A DNA stretch of 64,000 bases from Flectonema sp. DT1601 (GCA_964019425.1 OZ025782.1:434001-498000), one strand, 5' to 3'; shown: positions 34,014 to 47,570, numbered from the stretch's first letter. A program made the numbers and translations. The notes: generated by a model not told the origin, from the sequence alone.

Positions 34014-35346
34014 CCATATGTTCTGTTCCAGACGAGGAACCTCCCCACGTGGCATTCAAGACCACTAATGCGCAGCATTAAAGAAGAACCTGCCACCGCA
34101 AATTTTATAAAAGATGGTAAAGAAATCTTCCCAGTGGAAGAAGTCAAAATCCACAAAGTAACAAAACTGAAAACGATCGAAAAGCTCACCATTGAAAGAT
34201 CGTGGCTTGAGAAATGTTTTATCTGGCAAACTTGTTACGCATCGGCTCTTTCTATTCTACTTATTGCCAATGGTTCTTCTTCCTCCCCGGCCCCTTCTGT
34301 TTTGTTAGATGAGGATGAGCTCACTGGACTCTCCTTGTCATTCTCTTCTATTTCTTCCATCTCTTTCCAGACTCCCCCACCTGAACTCATGTCAACGGGA
34401 TCGCAAACACTTCTTACTGATTTTGCTATGGTGATAAGAACTCAATCTGACATGGGTTCTCAAACCCCCTTGTACAAAAAAAAAGAAGGAAAATTAAGGC
34501 TGAAACTTTCCTTGAAATGCCAGATTTTAGAAAACGAATTAGAGCAAATGAAAGAACGAATTTTTTATGTTCTATTTTTATTTTACTTTAATGCGATGTC
34601 AGCCTCCCTCGAGAAAGACAAGCAGTTACTAAATGGATTACCTGTTGAGATCAAAGCTACCAACCAGGATCCATCCTCACTTCCTCCTGCGCCCCCTGTT
34701 TTAATTATTGAAAAAGATAGAAAAGAATATGAACTTCTGGAAGGAGTAATTCAACGGTTAACAGCAGAACGCGATGAATCGAAGACTTCTCTTTCTGCAC
34801 TAGTTCGACAATATGACTTAGTGGAAGATTACAGGAAACGTGAGCTCGCAAATCTGACTCAGAGAGCAGACCTATCGGGAATGGCGCTCTTTAATTACCA
34901 TCAAAGGTTTGTTCTTCTGTCGAACGAATTGGAGACCAAATGTAATGAGGAAAGAGAAAGTAAAATAAGACTTTTCTATACTCAACAGGAGGTCGAGAGT
35001 TTGCGTGCCGCGCGTCCCCGCATGACCCACTTTAGTCAACAAGTTTCCCCCCGAACCCCCGTTTTGTATGAATCTGTTGCTATGATGAAGATAGCAAAGA
35101 ATTACCTCTCGCTCTTTACAACTACGAGTAGTCTTTTTACTCCTCTTATTAAACCCCTTATCCCTACCCTTAATTATATCACCCCTCTTTGTCCTCTAGC
35201 CTCAATTCCTCCGACAATGCCGCAGAGTGAAGCTCTCGACCGCACGCCGACCAAGATTTTACGACAAGAGAGTCACGTTATCTCCGTTAAAGAGAATACA
35301 CCTATTGCGAGACAATGGTCCGAGGGTAGGATTGACTTACTCGAGT
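34014..35346 (+). pseudogene. Coiled-coil ORF, left part, interrupted
   Basis: Open frame of about 440 codons without a known domain: Ser/Pro-rich segments and heptad-like stretches (LENELEQMKER, LLSNELETKCNEER..). Its 5' side is cut by the LINE terminus at 34013. At 35346 it is interrupted by nested E/F/MITE insertions, and the same frame resumes at 43770. Possibly ORF1 of a LINE or a host gene; I cannot tell. Confidence 0.5.
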
Positions 35347-36707
35347 GGATAAGAGATTTGGGAGAGGAATAGGGGCAGTGAACTTTTGGTTCAGGCCCTT
35401 CCCATCGAACAGGACGAAGACTTCTAAAACCTGAGATGAACCAATTGAGTTGAAACAAACAAATAACAGAGACGCAACACATACCGGAACATCATCGCAA
35501 GCAATGCTTCGGACCTCTGTCGACCTTCGTTCTTCCGGCGGCAAAGGGAAACAAGAAAGAACGGGCAATGAGACAAACCTGTTAGTTGGTGTTGTGTTGT
35601 TGTTAAAAACAAAAACATAAACGCCAGGAAGTTCGACAACGAAGACATCGACATCGATCGCTGCTCTGCAGATGTCCGGCGGGTGTTTGTCTACACTGTG
35701 TTTATTGTTTGTTTTTTTCCCAAGGTTCAACCTTGGGAAGAGAAGTAAAAAATTCCGTCAATGTCGGCCTTCCTGTTCGAAGGTGCGCACCAATGACGAT
35801 AAATAGAGTGGGGGGAGAAAACCTTTGATCCAACTGGATCCCTTCACGAGCTGACATTGCCATGTGAAGTTAAATATTCTGGCGATGCCAGCTCAGGCGA
35901 CTTAGCCTGCTTTTTTCTTTAAATAAAAAAAATAAAAAGATACCAACAGGTGGGGTGATGGGTTGCGCCACTGCAATCCAGTCACAAAAAGAAACAAAGG
36001 TAATCTCAAGGGTTCTCGACCCTTGGCTCTCCCTGCGCAAGCATCGCATGGAGGGTGACGCTAAGCACCCGGGGGGTACGAAACAAACTTTCCCCCTGCT
36101 GTCCTGTTTGAAATAAAAAAAAAAAAAAAAAAAAACAAAGGGATAGAAGTAAACAGAATACGTTACACCTCAACAGGTGACGCTAAACACCCAGGGGATA
36201 CAAACCAAACTTTCCCCCTGTTGCCCTGTTTGAAATAAATTAAAAAAAGAACAAGAAAACAGAATACAATACTCAGCAATCAGACTCGTTCACTCGCTTC
36301 GCCAGAGCCGTTCGAGCCGATGCTCATGTAAAGTTACCTGTTTTCTTTTAACAAATTAAATAAAATAAGATAAATAAAAATAAAGTAGCGCAACGGAGAG
36401 GAATACATAACACCTCGACTCTTGCGCTAGCATCGCAAGGGGGGTACCCGGGAGATACAAACCAAACTTTCTCTGGAATACAATACCTAACAATCAGTGC
36501 GTTCACTGGCCTTAGGGCTGTTCGGACTTATGCTTTGGACTGTTCCCTTGCAGAAAAAAAAAGTAAAATAAACCAACTTTGGGACATTAGAAAAGCATAA
36601 AATAAAAGTTGCTACAACCAAAAGACAACTGCAAAAAAAAAAGGTTTTTGTAGGGGAGCTACAATGTAGCAATAATGTCACACAGTCATGTGGCAAGCTG
36701 GATAAGA
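35347..36707 (-). repeat. Repeat family E, copy E1
   Basis: Minus orientation. The 3' end has TGAAC-CAAAA-GTTCA (35379-35393). Inside are the near-palindrome CCCAAGGTTGAACCTTGGG (with centre mismatch, about 35721-35739), repeated CACCC(A/G)GG..ACTTTCCCCCTG units, and no convincing ORF. Followed head to tail by E2. Confidence 0.85.
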
Positions 36708-37452
36708 GATTTGGGAGAGGAATAGGGGCAGTGAACTTTTGGTTCAGGCCCTTCCCATCGAACAGGACGAAGACTTCTAAAACCTGAGATGAACCAATTG
36801 AGTTGAAACAAACAAATAACAGAGACGCAACACATACCGGAACATCATCGCAAGCAATGCTTCGGACCTCCGTCGACCTTCGTTCTTCCGGCGGCAAAGG
36901 GAAACAAGAAAGAACGGGCAATGAGACAAACCTGTTAGTTGGTGTTGTGTTGTTGTTAAAAACAAAAACATAAACGCCAGGAAGTTCGACAACGAAGACA
37001 TCGACATCGATCGCTGCTCTGCAGATGTCCGGCGGGTGTTTGTCTACACTGTGTTTATTGTTTGTTTTTTTCCCAAGGTTCAACCTTGGGAAGAGAAGTA
37101 AAAAATTCCGTCAATGTCGGCCTTCCTGTTCGAAGGTGCGCACCAATGACGATAAATAGAGTGGGGGGAGAAAACCTTTGATCCAACTGGATCCCTTCAC
37201 GAGCTGACATTGCCATGTGAAGTTAAATATTCTGGCGATGCCAGCTCAGGCGACTTAGCCTGCTTTTTTCTTTAAATAAAAAAAATAAAAAGATACCAAC
37301 AGGTGGGGTGATGGGTTGCGCCACTGCAATCCAGTCACAAAAAGAAACAAAGGTAATCTCAAGGGTTCTCGACCCTTGGCTCTCCCTGCGCAAGCATCGC
37401 ATGGAGGGTGACGCTAAGCACCCGGGGGGTACGAAACAAACTTTCCCCCTGC

Positions 37453-37903
37453 GAGTTGAATTTCCAGGTGAGATTTGGACTGTTAGCTTTTGGCTAAGGC
37501 CCTCCCTGAAGAGCAAGAACAAAAAAACTACTCACACCTGAAGAAAACATACACAAAGAACACACTGTAAGCTGTGTGTGTATTTTGTGTTTGTCACAAC
37601 AGGAGAGAAAAGAAAGAATGTCAAGGTTGGTCACCTTGCCTATCAACGCACAACATTGGTGGTCTCTACTAGACCCTGAGTGATCCCACTGGATCTCTCA
37701 TCGTTCATAGTACCCTGTGTGAAGTTATAAAATCAAAGGTAAACTATGAACTACAAATGACTTAGCCTGTTATTATAATGCCACAGGCAGGCCCTGCATT
37801 CAGCAACTATCCAGCAGTGCTTGGATGTCCTGATCTTCTTCTAAAAAAAAGAAAGAAAAACAAAACTGTAGCTGGGATCACTCAGGATCAACAGACTACC
37901 AAT
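37453..37903 (-). repeat. Repeat family F fragment inside E2
   Basis: Fixed F 3' end at 37453, truncated 5' side at 37903. The uninterrupted E sequence at about 36100 shows the empty site. Confidence 0.85.
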
Positions 37904-38167
37904 GTCCTGTTTGAAATAAAAAAAAAAAGACAAAGGGATAGAAGTAAACAGAATACGTTACACCTCAACAGGTGACGCTAAACACCCAGGGGATACAAAC
38001 CAAACTTTCCCCCTGTTGCCCTGTTTGAAATAAATTAAAAAAAGAACAAGAAAACAGAATACAATACTCAGCAATCAGACTCGTTCACTCGCTTCGCCAG
38101 AGCCGTTCGAGCCGATGCTCATGTAAAGTTACCTGTTTTCTTTTAACAAATTAAATAAAATAAGATA

Positions 38168-41100
38168 CTGTAAAGGGAAATATTCTTGTGGGGAAAAACC
38201 CGCGAGTTTTTATTATTTTTTCTAAATCCGCGAGAATATTTCCCCGCGGGAATATTTCCCTGCAAGTATACTTTTTTTCCAGCCATTTTTTTTGTTCCTT
38301 TCTGTGAAGAAAATATGTGTGCTACGAAGGAAAGTTTCAGCAAAAATTATTTTTATTGTGCAGTATGGTAGTTTTTTATTGTGTTCACTTGGTAAATGAT
38401 GCTTTGTTCCAGCTGACACTCAATAGAAGCACAAATATTTCTTAGATTCTTTATCAACTGACTGACTTTTGCAAAAATCCACTGTGGCAGGGAAAGAGTT
38501 GAGTTTACCAGGTGAGATTTGGACTGTTAGCTTTTGGCTAAGGCCCTCCCTGAAGAGCAAGAACAAAAAAACTACTCACACCTGAAGAAAACATACACAA
38601 AGAACACACTGTAAGCTGTGTGTGTATTTTGTGTTTGTCACAACAGGAGAGAAAAGAAAGAATGTCAAGGTTGGTCACCTTGCCTATCAACGCACAACAT
38701 TGGTGGTCTCTACTAGACCCTGAGTGATCCCACTGGATCTCTCATCGTTCATAATACCCTATGTGAAGTTATAAAATCAAAGGTAAACTATGAACTACAA
38801 ATGACTTAGCCTGTTATTATAATGCCACAGGCAGGCCCTGCATTCAGCAACTATCCAGCAGTGCTTGAATGTCCTGATCTTCTTCTAAAAAAAAGAAAGA
38901 AAAACAAAACTGTAGCTGGGATCACTCAGGATCAACAGACTACCAATGCTACCTGTTGTACTTGCTCACTATGGGGGGTGATGCCAAACACCCAGAAGTA
39001 CTAAACTGCTTTCCTTCTTGCTGCCCAGGGGTTTCTGACCAGAACTAATAGAAAATAAAAACAGATGGGAAACAATAAAAAGTAAAATGAATATAACTGA
39101 AGTTAAACAAGAATGTTGGTCCTAGACAAGACCTTAAACTGACTAACCGGTCTTAATTTTAACTAAGTGTTAACCTAGTTTCCTAGTTTCTAATATGAAA
39201 TCTTTTTTCTTTTTTTTTCTTTTTGAACAAAATGTAATTATTAATGTAAAAAAATGAAGAAACAGACCAGAACAGATAGAGAATAAAAAAGAAAAGATAA
39301 TTGCAAGAGTTATTGTAGTAAAAGATTACAAATAAAAAAAAAATGCAAGTATCAACACATGATCGAGATACACCAGCAGCTAACAAACAACATAAAATTG
39401 AAGATCAGTTGCCAGAGTATTTCAACCATGGTAGAATACTCGCCCCTCTGGCAGGGATTATCCCAGACTTGTCCTTTAATTTAGTTGGACACCATGGCTT
39501 ACAACCCTTCCAGAGGGAAGCACCATTATGACTTCTATTTTTTTTCTTCAAGAAAATCATAAGGTGGTAACAAAGAAAAATGCTAAGAGGAACCCCTTAT
39601 TAACACCTAAGACATCTAAACTGCAGCCCAGCTTATGCCCAATGCACTAACAGGTCATTCCCTCACACTCAGATCAAAAAATCAAAGTTCAGAGTGCATC
39701 TTAGCATGAATGAGAGAATTTCCTCCCGCTTTTTTTGAACAAAAGGGATAGGAGAAGGGATAGAAAACGAACATAACAATAAGATTCTAAGTGAGAAACA
39801 CTTAGCAGAAATACTTAGCAGCTTTTAAGGAGCTGAAAAGCAAAAAAAAAATCTAAGTGAGAAACACTTAGTAGAAACACTTTGTAGCTAATTGAGCTGA
39901 AAATAAAAAAATAAAAAAATTTCTAAGTGAGAGATACTTAGCAACTTTTAGAACAAATATTTCAGTAAATAACCTGTTGAAATGGTAGTTAATGTAACCA
40001 TTACAGGTTTGATGCCAATACTGACAAAGACTGAGTTGAGTTTACCAGGTGAGATTTGGACTGTTAGCTTTTGGCTAAGGCCCTCCCTGAAGAGCAAGAA
40101 CAAAAAAACTACTCACACCTGAAGAAAACATACACAAAGAACACACTGTAAGCTGTGTGTGTATTTTGTGTTTGTCACAACAGGAGAGAAAAGAAAGAAT
40201 GTCAAGGTTGGTCACCTTGCCTATCAACGCACAACATTGGTGGTCTCTACTAGACCCTGAGTGATCCCACTGGATCTCTCATCGTTCATAATACCCTATG
40301 TGAAGTTATAAAATCAAAGGTAAACTATGAACTACAAATGACTTAGCCTGTTATTATAATGCCACAGGCAGGCCCTGCATTCAGCAACTATCCAGCAGTG
40401 CTTGAATGTCCTGATCTTCTTCTAAAAAAAAGAAAGAAAAACAAAACTGTAGCTGGGATCACTCAGGATCAACAGACTACCAATGCTACCTGTTGTACTT
40501 GCTCACTATGGGGGGTGATGCCAAACACCCAGAAGTACTAAACTGCTTTCCTTCTTGCTGCCCAGGGGTTTCTGACCAGAACTAATAGAAAATAAAAACA
40601 GATGGGAAACAATAAAAAGTAAAATGAATATAACTGAAGTTAAACAAGAATGTTGGTCCTAGACAAGACCTTAAACTGACTAACCGGTCTTAATTTTAAC
40701 TAAGTGTTAACCTAGTTTCCTAGTTTCTAATATGAAATCTTTTTTCTTTTTTTTTCTTTTTGAACAAAATGTAATTATTAATGTAAAAAAATGAAGAAAC
40801 AGACCAGAACAGATAGAGAATAAAAAAGAAAAGATAATTGCAAGAGTTATTGTAGTAAAAGATTACAAATAAAAAAAAAATGCAAGTATCAACACATGAT
40901 CGAGATACACCAGCAGCTAACAAACAACATAAAATTGAAGATCAGTTGCCAGAGTATTTCAACCATGGTAGAATACTCGCCCCTCTGGCAGGGATTATCC
41001 CAGACTTGTCCTTTAATTTAGTTGGACACCATGGCTTACAACCCTTCCAGAGGGAAGCACCATTATGACTTCTATTTTTTTTCTTCAAGAAAATCATAAG

Positions 41101-43496
41101 GTGGTAACAAAGAAAAATGCTAAGAGGAACCCCTTATTAACACCTAAGACATCTAAACTGCAGCCCAGCTTATGCCCAATGCACTAACAGGTCATTCCCT
41201 CACACTCAGATCAAAAAATCAAAGTTCAGAGTGCATCTTAGCATGAATGAGAGAATTTCCTCCCGCTTTTTTTGAACAAAAGGGATAGGAGAAGGGATAG
41301 AAAACGAACATAACAATAAGATTCTAAGTGAGAAACACTTAGCAGAAATACTTAGCAGCTTTTAAGGAGCTGAAAAGCAAAAAAAAAATCTAAGTGAGAA
41401 ACACTTAGTAGAAACACTTTGTAGCTAATTGAGCTGAAAATAAAAAAATAAAAAAATTTCTAAGTGAGAGATACTTAGCAACTTTTAGAACAAATATTTC
41501 AGTAAATAACCTGTTGAAATGGTAGTTAATGTAACCATTACAGGTTTGATGCCAATACTGACAAAGACTGAGTTGAGTTTACCAGGTGAGATTTGGACTG
41601 TTAGCTTTTGGCTAAGGCCCTCCCTGAAGAGCAAGAACAAAAAAACTACTCACACCTGAAGAAAACATACACAAAGAACACACTGTAAGCTGTGTGTGTA
41701 TTTTGTGTTTGTCACAACAGGAGAGAAAAGAAAGAATGTCAAGGTTGGTCACCTTGCCTATCAACGCACAACATTGGTGGTCTCTACTAGACCCTGAGTG
41801 ATCCCACTGGATCTCTCATCGTTCATAATACCCTATGTGAAGTTATAAAATCAAAGGTAAACTATGAACTACAAATGACTTAGCCTGTTATTATAATGCC
41901 ACAGGCAGGCCCTGCATTCAGCAACTATCCAGCAGTGCTTGAATGTCCTGATCTTCTTCTAAAAAAAAGAAAGAAAAACAAAACTGTAGCTGGGATCACT
42001 CAGGATCAACAGACTACCAATGCTACCTGTTGTACTTGCTCACTATGGGGGGTGATGCCAAACACCCAGAAGTACTAAACTGCTTTCCTTCTTGCTGCCC
42101 AGGGGTTTCTGACCAGAACTAATAGAAAATAAAAACAGATGGGAAACAATAAAAAGTAAAATGAATATAACTGAAGTTAAACAAGAATGTTGGTCCTAGA
42201 CAAGACCTTAAACTGACTAACCGGTCTTAATTTTAACTAAGTGTTAACCTAGTTTCCTAGTTTCTAATATGAAATCTTTTTTCTTTTTTTTTCTTTTTGA
42301 ACAAAATGTAATTATTAATGTAAAAAAATGAAGAAACAGACCAGAACAGATAGAGAATAAAAAAGAAAAGATAATTGCAAGAGTTATTGTAGTAAAAGAT
42401 TACAAATAAAAAAAAAATGCAAGTATCAACACATGATCGAGATACACCAGCAGCTAACAAACAACATAAAATTGAAGATCAGTTGCCAGAGTATTTCAAC
42501 CATGGTAGAATACTCGCCCCTCTGGCAGGGATTATCCCAGACTTGTCCTTTAATTTAGTTGGACACCATGGCTTACAACCCTTCCAGAGGGAAGCACCAT
42601 TATGACTTCTATTTTTTTTCTTCAAGAAAATCATAAGGTGGTAACAAAGAAAAATGCTAAGAGGAACCCCTTATTAACACCTAAGACATCTAAACTGCAG
42701 CCCAGCTTATGCCCAATGCACTAACAGGTCATTCCCTCACACTCAGATCAAAAAATCAAAGTTCAGAGTGCATCTTAGCATGAATGAGAGAATTTCCTCC
42801 CGCTTTTTTTGAACAAAAGGGATAGGAGAAGGGATAGAAAACGAACATAACAATAAGATTCTAAGTGAGAAACACTTAGCAGAAATACTTAGCAGCTTTT
42901 AAGGAGCTGAAAAGCAAAAAAAAAATCTAAGTGAGAAACACTTAGTAGAAACACTTTGTAGCTAATTGAGCTGAAAATAAAAAAATAAAAAAATTTCTAA
43001 GTGAGAGATACTTAGCAACTTTTAGAACAAATATTTCAGTAAATAACCTGTTGAAATGGTAGTTAATGTAACCATTACAGGTTTGATGCCAATACTGACA
43101 AAGACTGAGTTGAGTTTACCAGGTGAGATTTGGACTGTTAGCTTTTGGCTAAGGCCCTCCCTGAAGAGCAAGAACAAAAAAACTACTCACACCTGAAGAA
43201 AACATACACAAAGAACACACTGTAAGCTGTGTGTGTATTTTGTGTTTGTCACAACAGGAGAGAAAAGAAAGAATGTCAAGGTTGGTCACCTTGCCTATCA
43301 ACGCACAACATTGGTGGTCTCTACTAGACCCTGAGTGATCCCACTGGATCTCTCATCGTTCATAATACCCTATGTGAAGTTATAAAATCAAAGGTAAACT
43401 ATGAACTACAATTCTTGTGGGGAAAAACCCGCGAGTTTAAAAAAAAATCTCCAAATCCGCAAGAATATTTCCCCGCGAGAATATTTCCCTTTACAG
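38168..43496. mobile_element. TA-flanked MITE, split by an F array
   Basis: Left end CTGTAAAGGGAAATATTC at 38168 and its inverted copy ending at 43496 are flanked by TA (38166-38167 and 43497-43498). The paralogous E1 (about 36370) has the empty site with a single TA. Without the F array the element is about 415 bp (38168-38496 plus 43411-43496). TA duplication is typical of Tc1/mariner-like elements. Confidence 0.8.
38497..43410 (-). repeat. Tandem array of repeat F, 1537-bp units
   Basis: Three full units (38497-40033, 40034-41570, 41571-43107) and a 5'-truncated fourth (43108-43410). Units look identical where I compared them. Each carries the F 3' end with TTAGC-CAAAA-GCTAA. No ORF above 67 codons; the repeated 62-codon frame is not evidence of coding because the units are copies. 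Confidence 0.9.
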
Positions 43497-43769
43497 TAAA
43501 TAAAAATAAAGTAGCGCAACGGAGAGGAATACATAACACCTCGACTCTTGCGCTAGCATCGCAAGGGGGGTACCCGGGAGATACAAACCAAACTTTCTCT
43601 GGAATACAATACCTAACAATCAGTGCGTTCACTGGCCTTAGGGCTGTTCGGACTTATGCTTTGGACTGTTCCCTTGCAGAAAAAAAAAGTAAAATAAACC
43701 AACTTTGGGACATTAGAAAAGCATAAAATAAAAGTTGCTACAACCAAAAGACAACTGCAAAAAAAAAAG

Positions 43770-44175
43770 GTATTACTGTCGAGCAGTAGATGACTCTCTC
43801 GAAACAAACGAGAAAGCGGCAGAGCTCTCAGAACAACTTCTGGATGCCCAACTTCGCCTCTCGGAGCTGAATCACCAACGGTGTACAACTCACGCAGAGC
43901 AGCTTGAGCAATCCATGATGTTAACGGGACTGGCGAGCGATTTAAATGTTCAACTCGCCTTGGCACGGTCTCAAATTGCGGCCCTGAAGTTCCAATTAGC
44001 TTCATGGGCAGAAGGTTTGAGTCCGCCAGACACAGAAGAACATGAGGAAAATGAAACTCCGCCGAGAAAGTCTGAGCGTTCAACTCTGAAAAAACGAACC
44101 CCTCCATCAAGATATCGTTACAATCGAAGGAGATGTTCTGCTGATGACGTTCACGGTGACTCCACCCCCTTGTAA
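43770..44175 (+). pseudogene. Coiled-coil ORF, right part
   Basis: In-frame continuation of 34014-35346 once the inserted DNA is skipped. It has Gln/Leu-rich heptads (ELSEQLLDAQLRLSELN), a charged region and an Arg-rich C terminus (SRYRYNRRR), ending at a TAA. The basic end would suit nucleic-acid binding. Origin unknown. Confidence 0.5.
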
Positions 44176-44690
44176 TTCTCTTTTTCCTTACTTTCACATC
44201 ACTTTGTTTATTTAGTTTTTTAGCTTATTTATTATTTATTGTTCGTTTTTGTTTGTATTATTTTATCGATATGTTTATGTCCGTCAGATCATAACGTTAA
44301 TCAGGTTAATTGTTAATTGTTAATTATAAATGGTCTAAACCCCAATCCAAGTTCCCAAGGCTTGGCATAGATTTGAGTGACGCCTTACTGGCCTCCTCAT
44401 CCTCTATGAGTGGTGAGGGGGCCAGCAATGGTTTTTTTTTTTTTTTTCTCTTATTTCTTTTTTTTCTTTTTCTTTTACTCTAATATGAAATATTTTTGAA
44501 CAAAATGTGATTATTAATTTAAAAAAAAAAAAAAAAATAAATAATGTAAATGAATAATAAAAAAAAAAAAAAAAAAAAACATGCCTTGGGAATACAACCA
44601 AAGCCCCAATTAATCGGTCCTTTCTTTTTCCTTCTTGTCAAGTGATCGCTCCACTCGTCGATCACCAAAACCGATTGTATTTATATCTAC
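44176..44690. other. 3' flank of coiled-coil ORF, T/A-rich
   Basis: Contains a GC-richer block 44341-44430 and homopolymers. 44575-44690 recurs at about 47145-47258. Confidence 0.5.
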
Positions 44691-46614
44691 TTTTTATTTT
44701 CTATTAGTTCTGGTCAGAAACTCCTGGGCAGCAAGAAGGAAAGTAGTTAAGTACTTCTGGGTGTTTGGCATCACCCCCCATAGTGAGCAAGTACAACAGG
44801 TAGCATTGGTAGTCTGTTGATCCTGAGTGATCCCAGCTACAGTTTTGTTTTTCTTTCTTTTTTTTAGAAGAAGATCAGGACATCCAAGCACTGCTGGATA
44901 GTTGCTGAATGCAGGGCCTGCCTGTGGCATTATAATAACAGGCTAAGTCATTTGTAGTTCATAGTTTACCTTTGATTTTATAACTTCACACAGGGTACTA
45001 TGAACGATGAGAGATCCAGTGGGATCACTCAGGGTCTAGTAGAGACCACCAATGTTGTGCGTTGATAGGCAAGGTGACCAACCTTGACATTCTTTCTTTT
45101 CTCTCCTGTTGTGACAAACACAAAATACACACACAGTGTGTTCTTTGTGTATGTTTTCTTCAGGTGTGAGTAGTTTTTTTGTTCTTGCTCTTCAGGGAGG
45201 GCCTTAGCCAAAAGCTAACAGTCCAAATCTCACCTGGTAACTTAACTCATTCTTTGTCAGTTTTGGCATCAAACCTGTAATGGTTACATTAACTACCATT
45301 TCAACAGGTTATTTACTTAATTATTTGTTCTAAAAGTTGCTAAGTATTTCTCACTTAGAAATTTTTTATTTTTTTATTTTCAGCTTAATTAGCTACAAAG
45401 TGTTACTACTAAGTGTTTCTCACTTAGATTTTTTTTTTGCTTTTCAGCTCCTTAAAAGCTGCTAAGTGTTTCTGCTAAGTGTTTCTCACTTAAAATTTTA
45501 TTTTTATGTTCGTTTTCTATCCCTTCTCCTATCCCTTTTGTTCAAAATAAGCGGGAGGAAATTCTCTCATTCACGCTAAGATGCACTCTGAACTTTGATT
45601 TTTTGATCTGAGTGTGAGGGAATGACCTGTTAGTGCATTGGGCATAAGCTGTGCTGCAGTTTAGATGTCTTAGGTGTTAATAGGGGGTTCCTCTTAGCAT
45701 TTTTTCTTTGTTACCACCTTATGATTTTCTTGAAGAAAAAAAATAGAAGTCATAATGGTGCTTCCCTCTGGAGGGGTTGTAAGCCATGGTGTCCAACTAA
45801 ATTAAAGGACAAGTCTGGGATAATCCCTGCCAGAGGGGCGAGTATTCTACCATGGTTGAAATACTCTGGCAACTGATCTTCAATTTTATGTTGTTTGTTA
45901 GCTGCTGGTGTATCTTGATTATGTGTTGATACTTGCATTTTTTTTATTTGTAATCTTCTATTACAATCCTCTTTCTGTTCTGGTCTGTTTCCTCATTTGT
46001 CTTGTTTAACTTCAGTTATATCCATTTTACTTTTTATTGTTTCCCATCTACTTTTTATTTTCTATTAGTTCTGGTCAGAAACTCCTGGGCAGCAAGAAGG
46101 AAAGTAGTTAAGTACTTCTGGGTGTTTGGCATCACCCCCCATAGTGAGCAAGTACAACAGGTAGCATTGGTAGTCTGTTGATCCTGAGTGATCCCAGCTA
46201 CAGTTTTGTTTTTCTTTCTTTTTTTTAGAAGAAGATCAGGACATCCAAGCACTGCTGGATAGTTGCTGAATGCAGGGCCTGCCTGTGGCATTATAATAAC
46301 AGGCTAAGTCATTTGTAGTTCATAGTTTACCTTTGATTTTATAACTTCACACAGGGTACTATGAACGATGAGAGATCCAGTGGGATCACTCAGGGTCTAG
46401 TAGAGACCACCAATGTTGTGCGTTGATAGGCAAGGTGACCAACCTTGACATTCTTTCTTTTCTCTCCTGTTGTGACAAACACAAAATACACACACAGTGT
46501 GTTCTTTGTGTATGTTTTCTTCAGGTGTGAGTAGTTTTTTTGTTCTTGCTCTTCAGGGAGGGCCTTAGCCAAAAGCTAACAGTCCAAATCTCACCTGGTA
46601 ACTTAACTCATTCT
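44691..46614 (+). repeat. Two F units in inverted orientation to the array
   Basis: A 5'-truncated unit (44691-45253) and a full unit (45254-46614, 1361 bp), 3' ends to the right. Hairpin TTAGC-CAAAA-GCTAA at 45204-45218 and again 1361 bp later. With 38497-43410 this makes a large inverted arrangement around the coiled-coil ORF end. Confidence 0.88.
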
Positions 46615-47286
46615 TTTCTCAACGATCGGCTATACCGATCATTTTTTTTTAAAATAATTGTTTTCTTCTTCTCGACGATCAGATCCAATTGATCGACCTT
46701 TTTTTTTTTTTTTTTTTCCTTTATTCCTTCCATCCCTCCCGCTCCCCTAATTTTAAATAAAAACAAGATCAGCTCAGCTTGATCGTTAATCTTTTTTTCT
46801 TTTTTTAATTTAAACTGAGTGTATTTATATCTGTTTATTTTTTTCAACGATCGGCTATACCGATCAACCTTTAAAATAATTTCTTCGTCTCGACGATCAG
46901 ATCCAATTGATTAACCTTTTCTTTTTTTTTCCTCTATTCCTTCCATCCCTCCCGCTCCCCTATTTGTAATAAAAACAAGATCAGCTCAGCTTGATCGTTA
47001 ATTTTTTTTTCTTTCTTTTTTGTTGGTCCTAGTCAAGACCTTAAACTGACTAACCGGTCTTAATTTTAAATAAGTGTTAACCTAGTTTCTCTTTTCCTTT
47101 TCATTTTCCTTTTAATTCTCTCTATCTGGTCTAAAAAAAAAAAAAACATGCCTTGGGAATACAACCAAAGCCCCAATTAATCGGTCCTTTCTTTTTTCCT
47201 TCTTGTCAAGTGATCGCTCCACTCGTCGATCACCAAAACCGATTGTATTTATATCTGTTCTTTTCTCAACGATCGGCTATACCGAT
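46615..47286. repeat. Repeats with GATC-bounded palindromes
   Basis: Two tandem units of about 230 bp containing GATCGGCTATACCGATC, GATCAGATCCAATTGATC and GATCAGCTCAGCTTGATC, followed by a GTCCTAGTCAAGAC motif shared with F and the satellite. Confidence 0.7.
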
Positions 47287-47486
47287 CATTTTTTGAATTT
47301 CGATAAAGTGGGAAGTAACGGACTGGGAGCTTTTGGCTCCTGCCCTATTCCCGATGTAAACTTTCTTTTTATTTTTATTTTTTTTAACAGGCCCAAAGGG
47401 CGACAATGATGGTTGCTGACCAAGGAATAATATTCAAATGAATTTTCGTTTCAAAGAAACGAACAGAATTAAGAGAGAGGCAGAGG

Positions 47487-47517
<31 letters not shown>

Positions 47518-47570
47518 GAAAAAAAAAAAATGAAGAGGAAATAATCAAACATGAAAAAAAAAAAAAAAAA
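47287..47570 (-). repeat. H repeat, minus orientation
   Basis: Same as 29211-29520. The 3' terminus with CAAAA hairpin faces left. Confidence 0.85.

Larger units (their letters stand above)
36708..43769 (-). repeat. Repeat family E, copy E2, with nested insertions
   Basis: E sequence at 36708-37452, 37904-38167 and 43497-43769. It is interrupted by an F fragment (37453-37903) and by a TA-flanked MITE (38168-43496) that itself holds the F array. The 5' side is about 56 bp shorter than E1, compatible with 5' truncation. Confidence 0.85.

Noticed and set aside
39343-39531. 62-codon frame repeated in each F unit
   Set aside because: Repeated because the unit is repeated; no homologue or start context.
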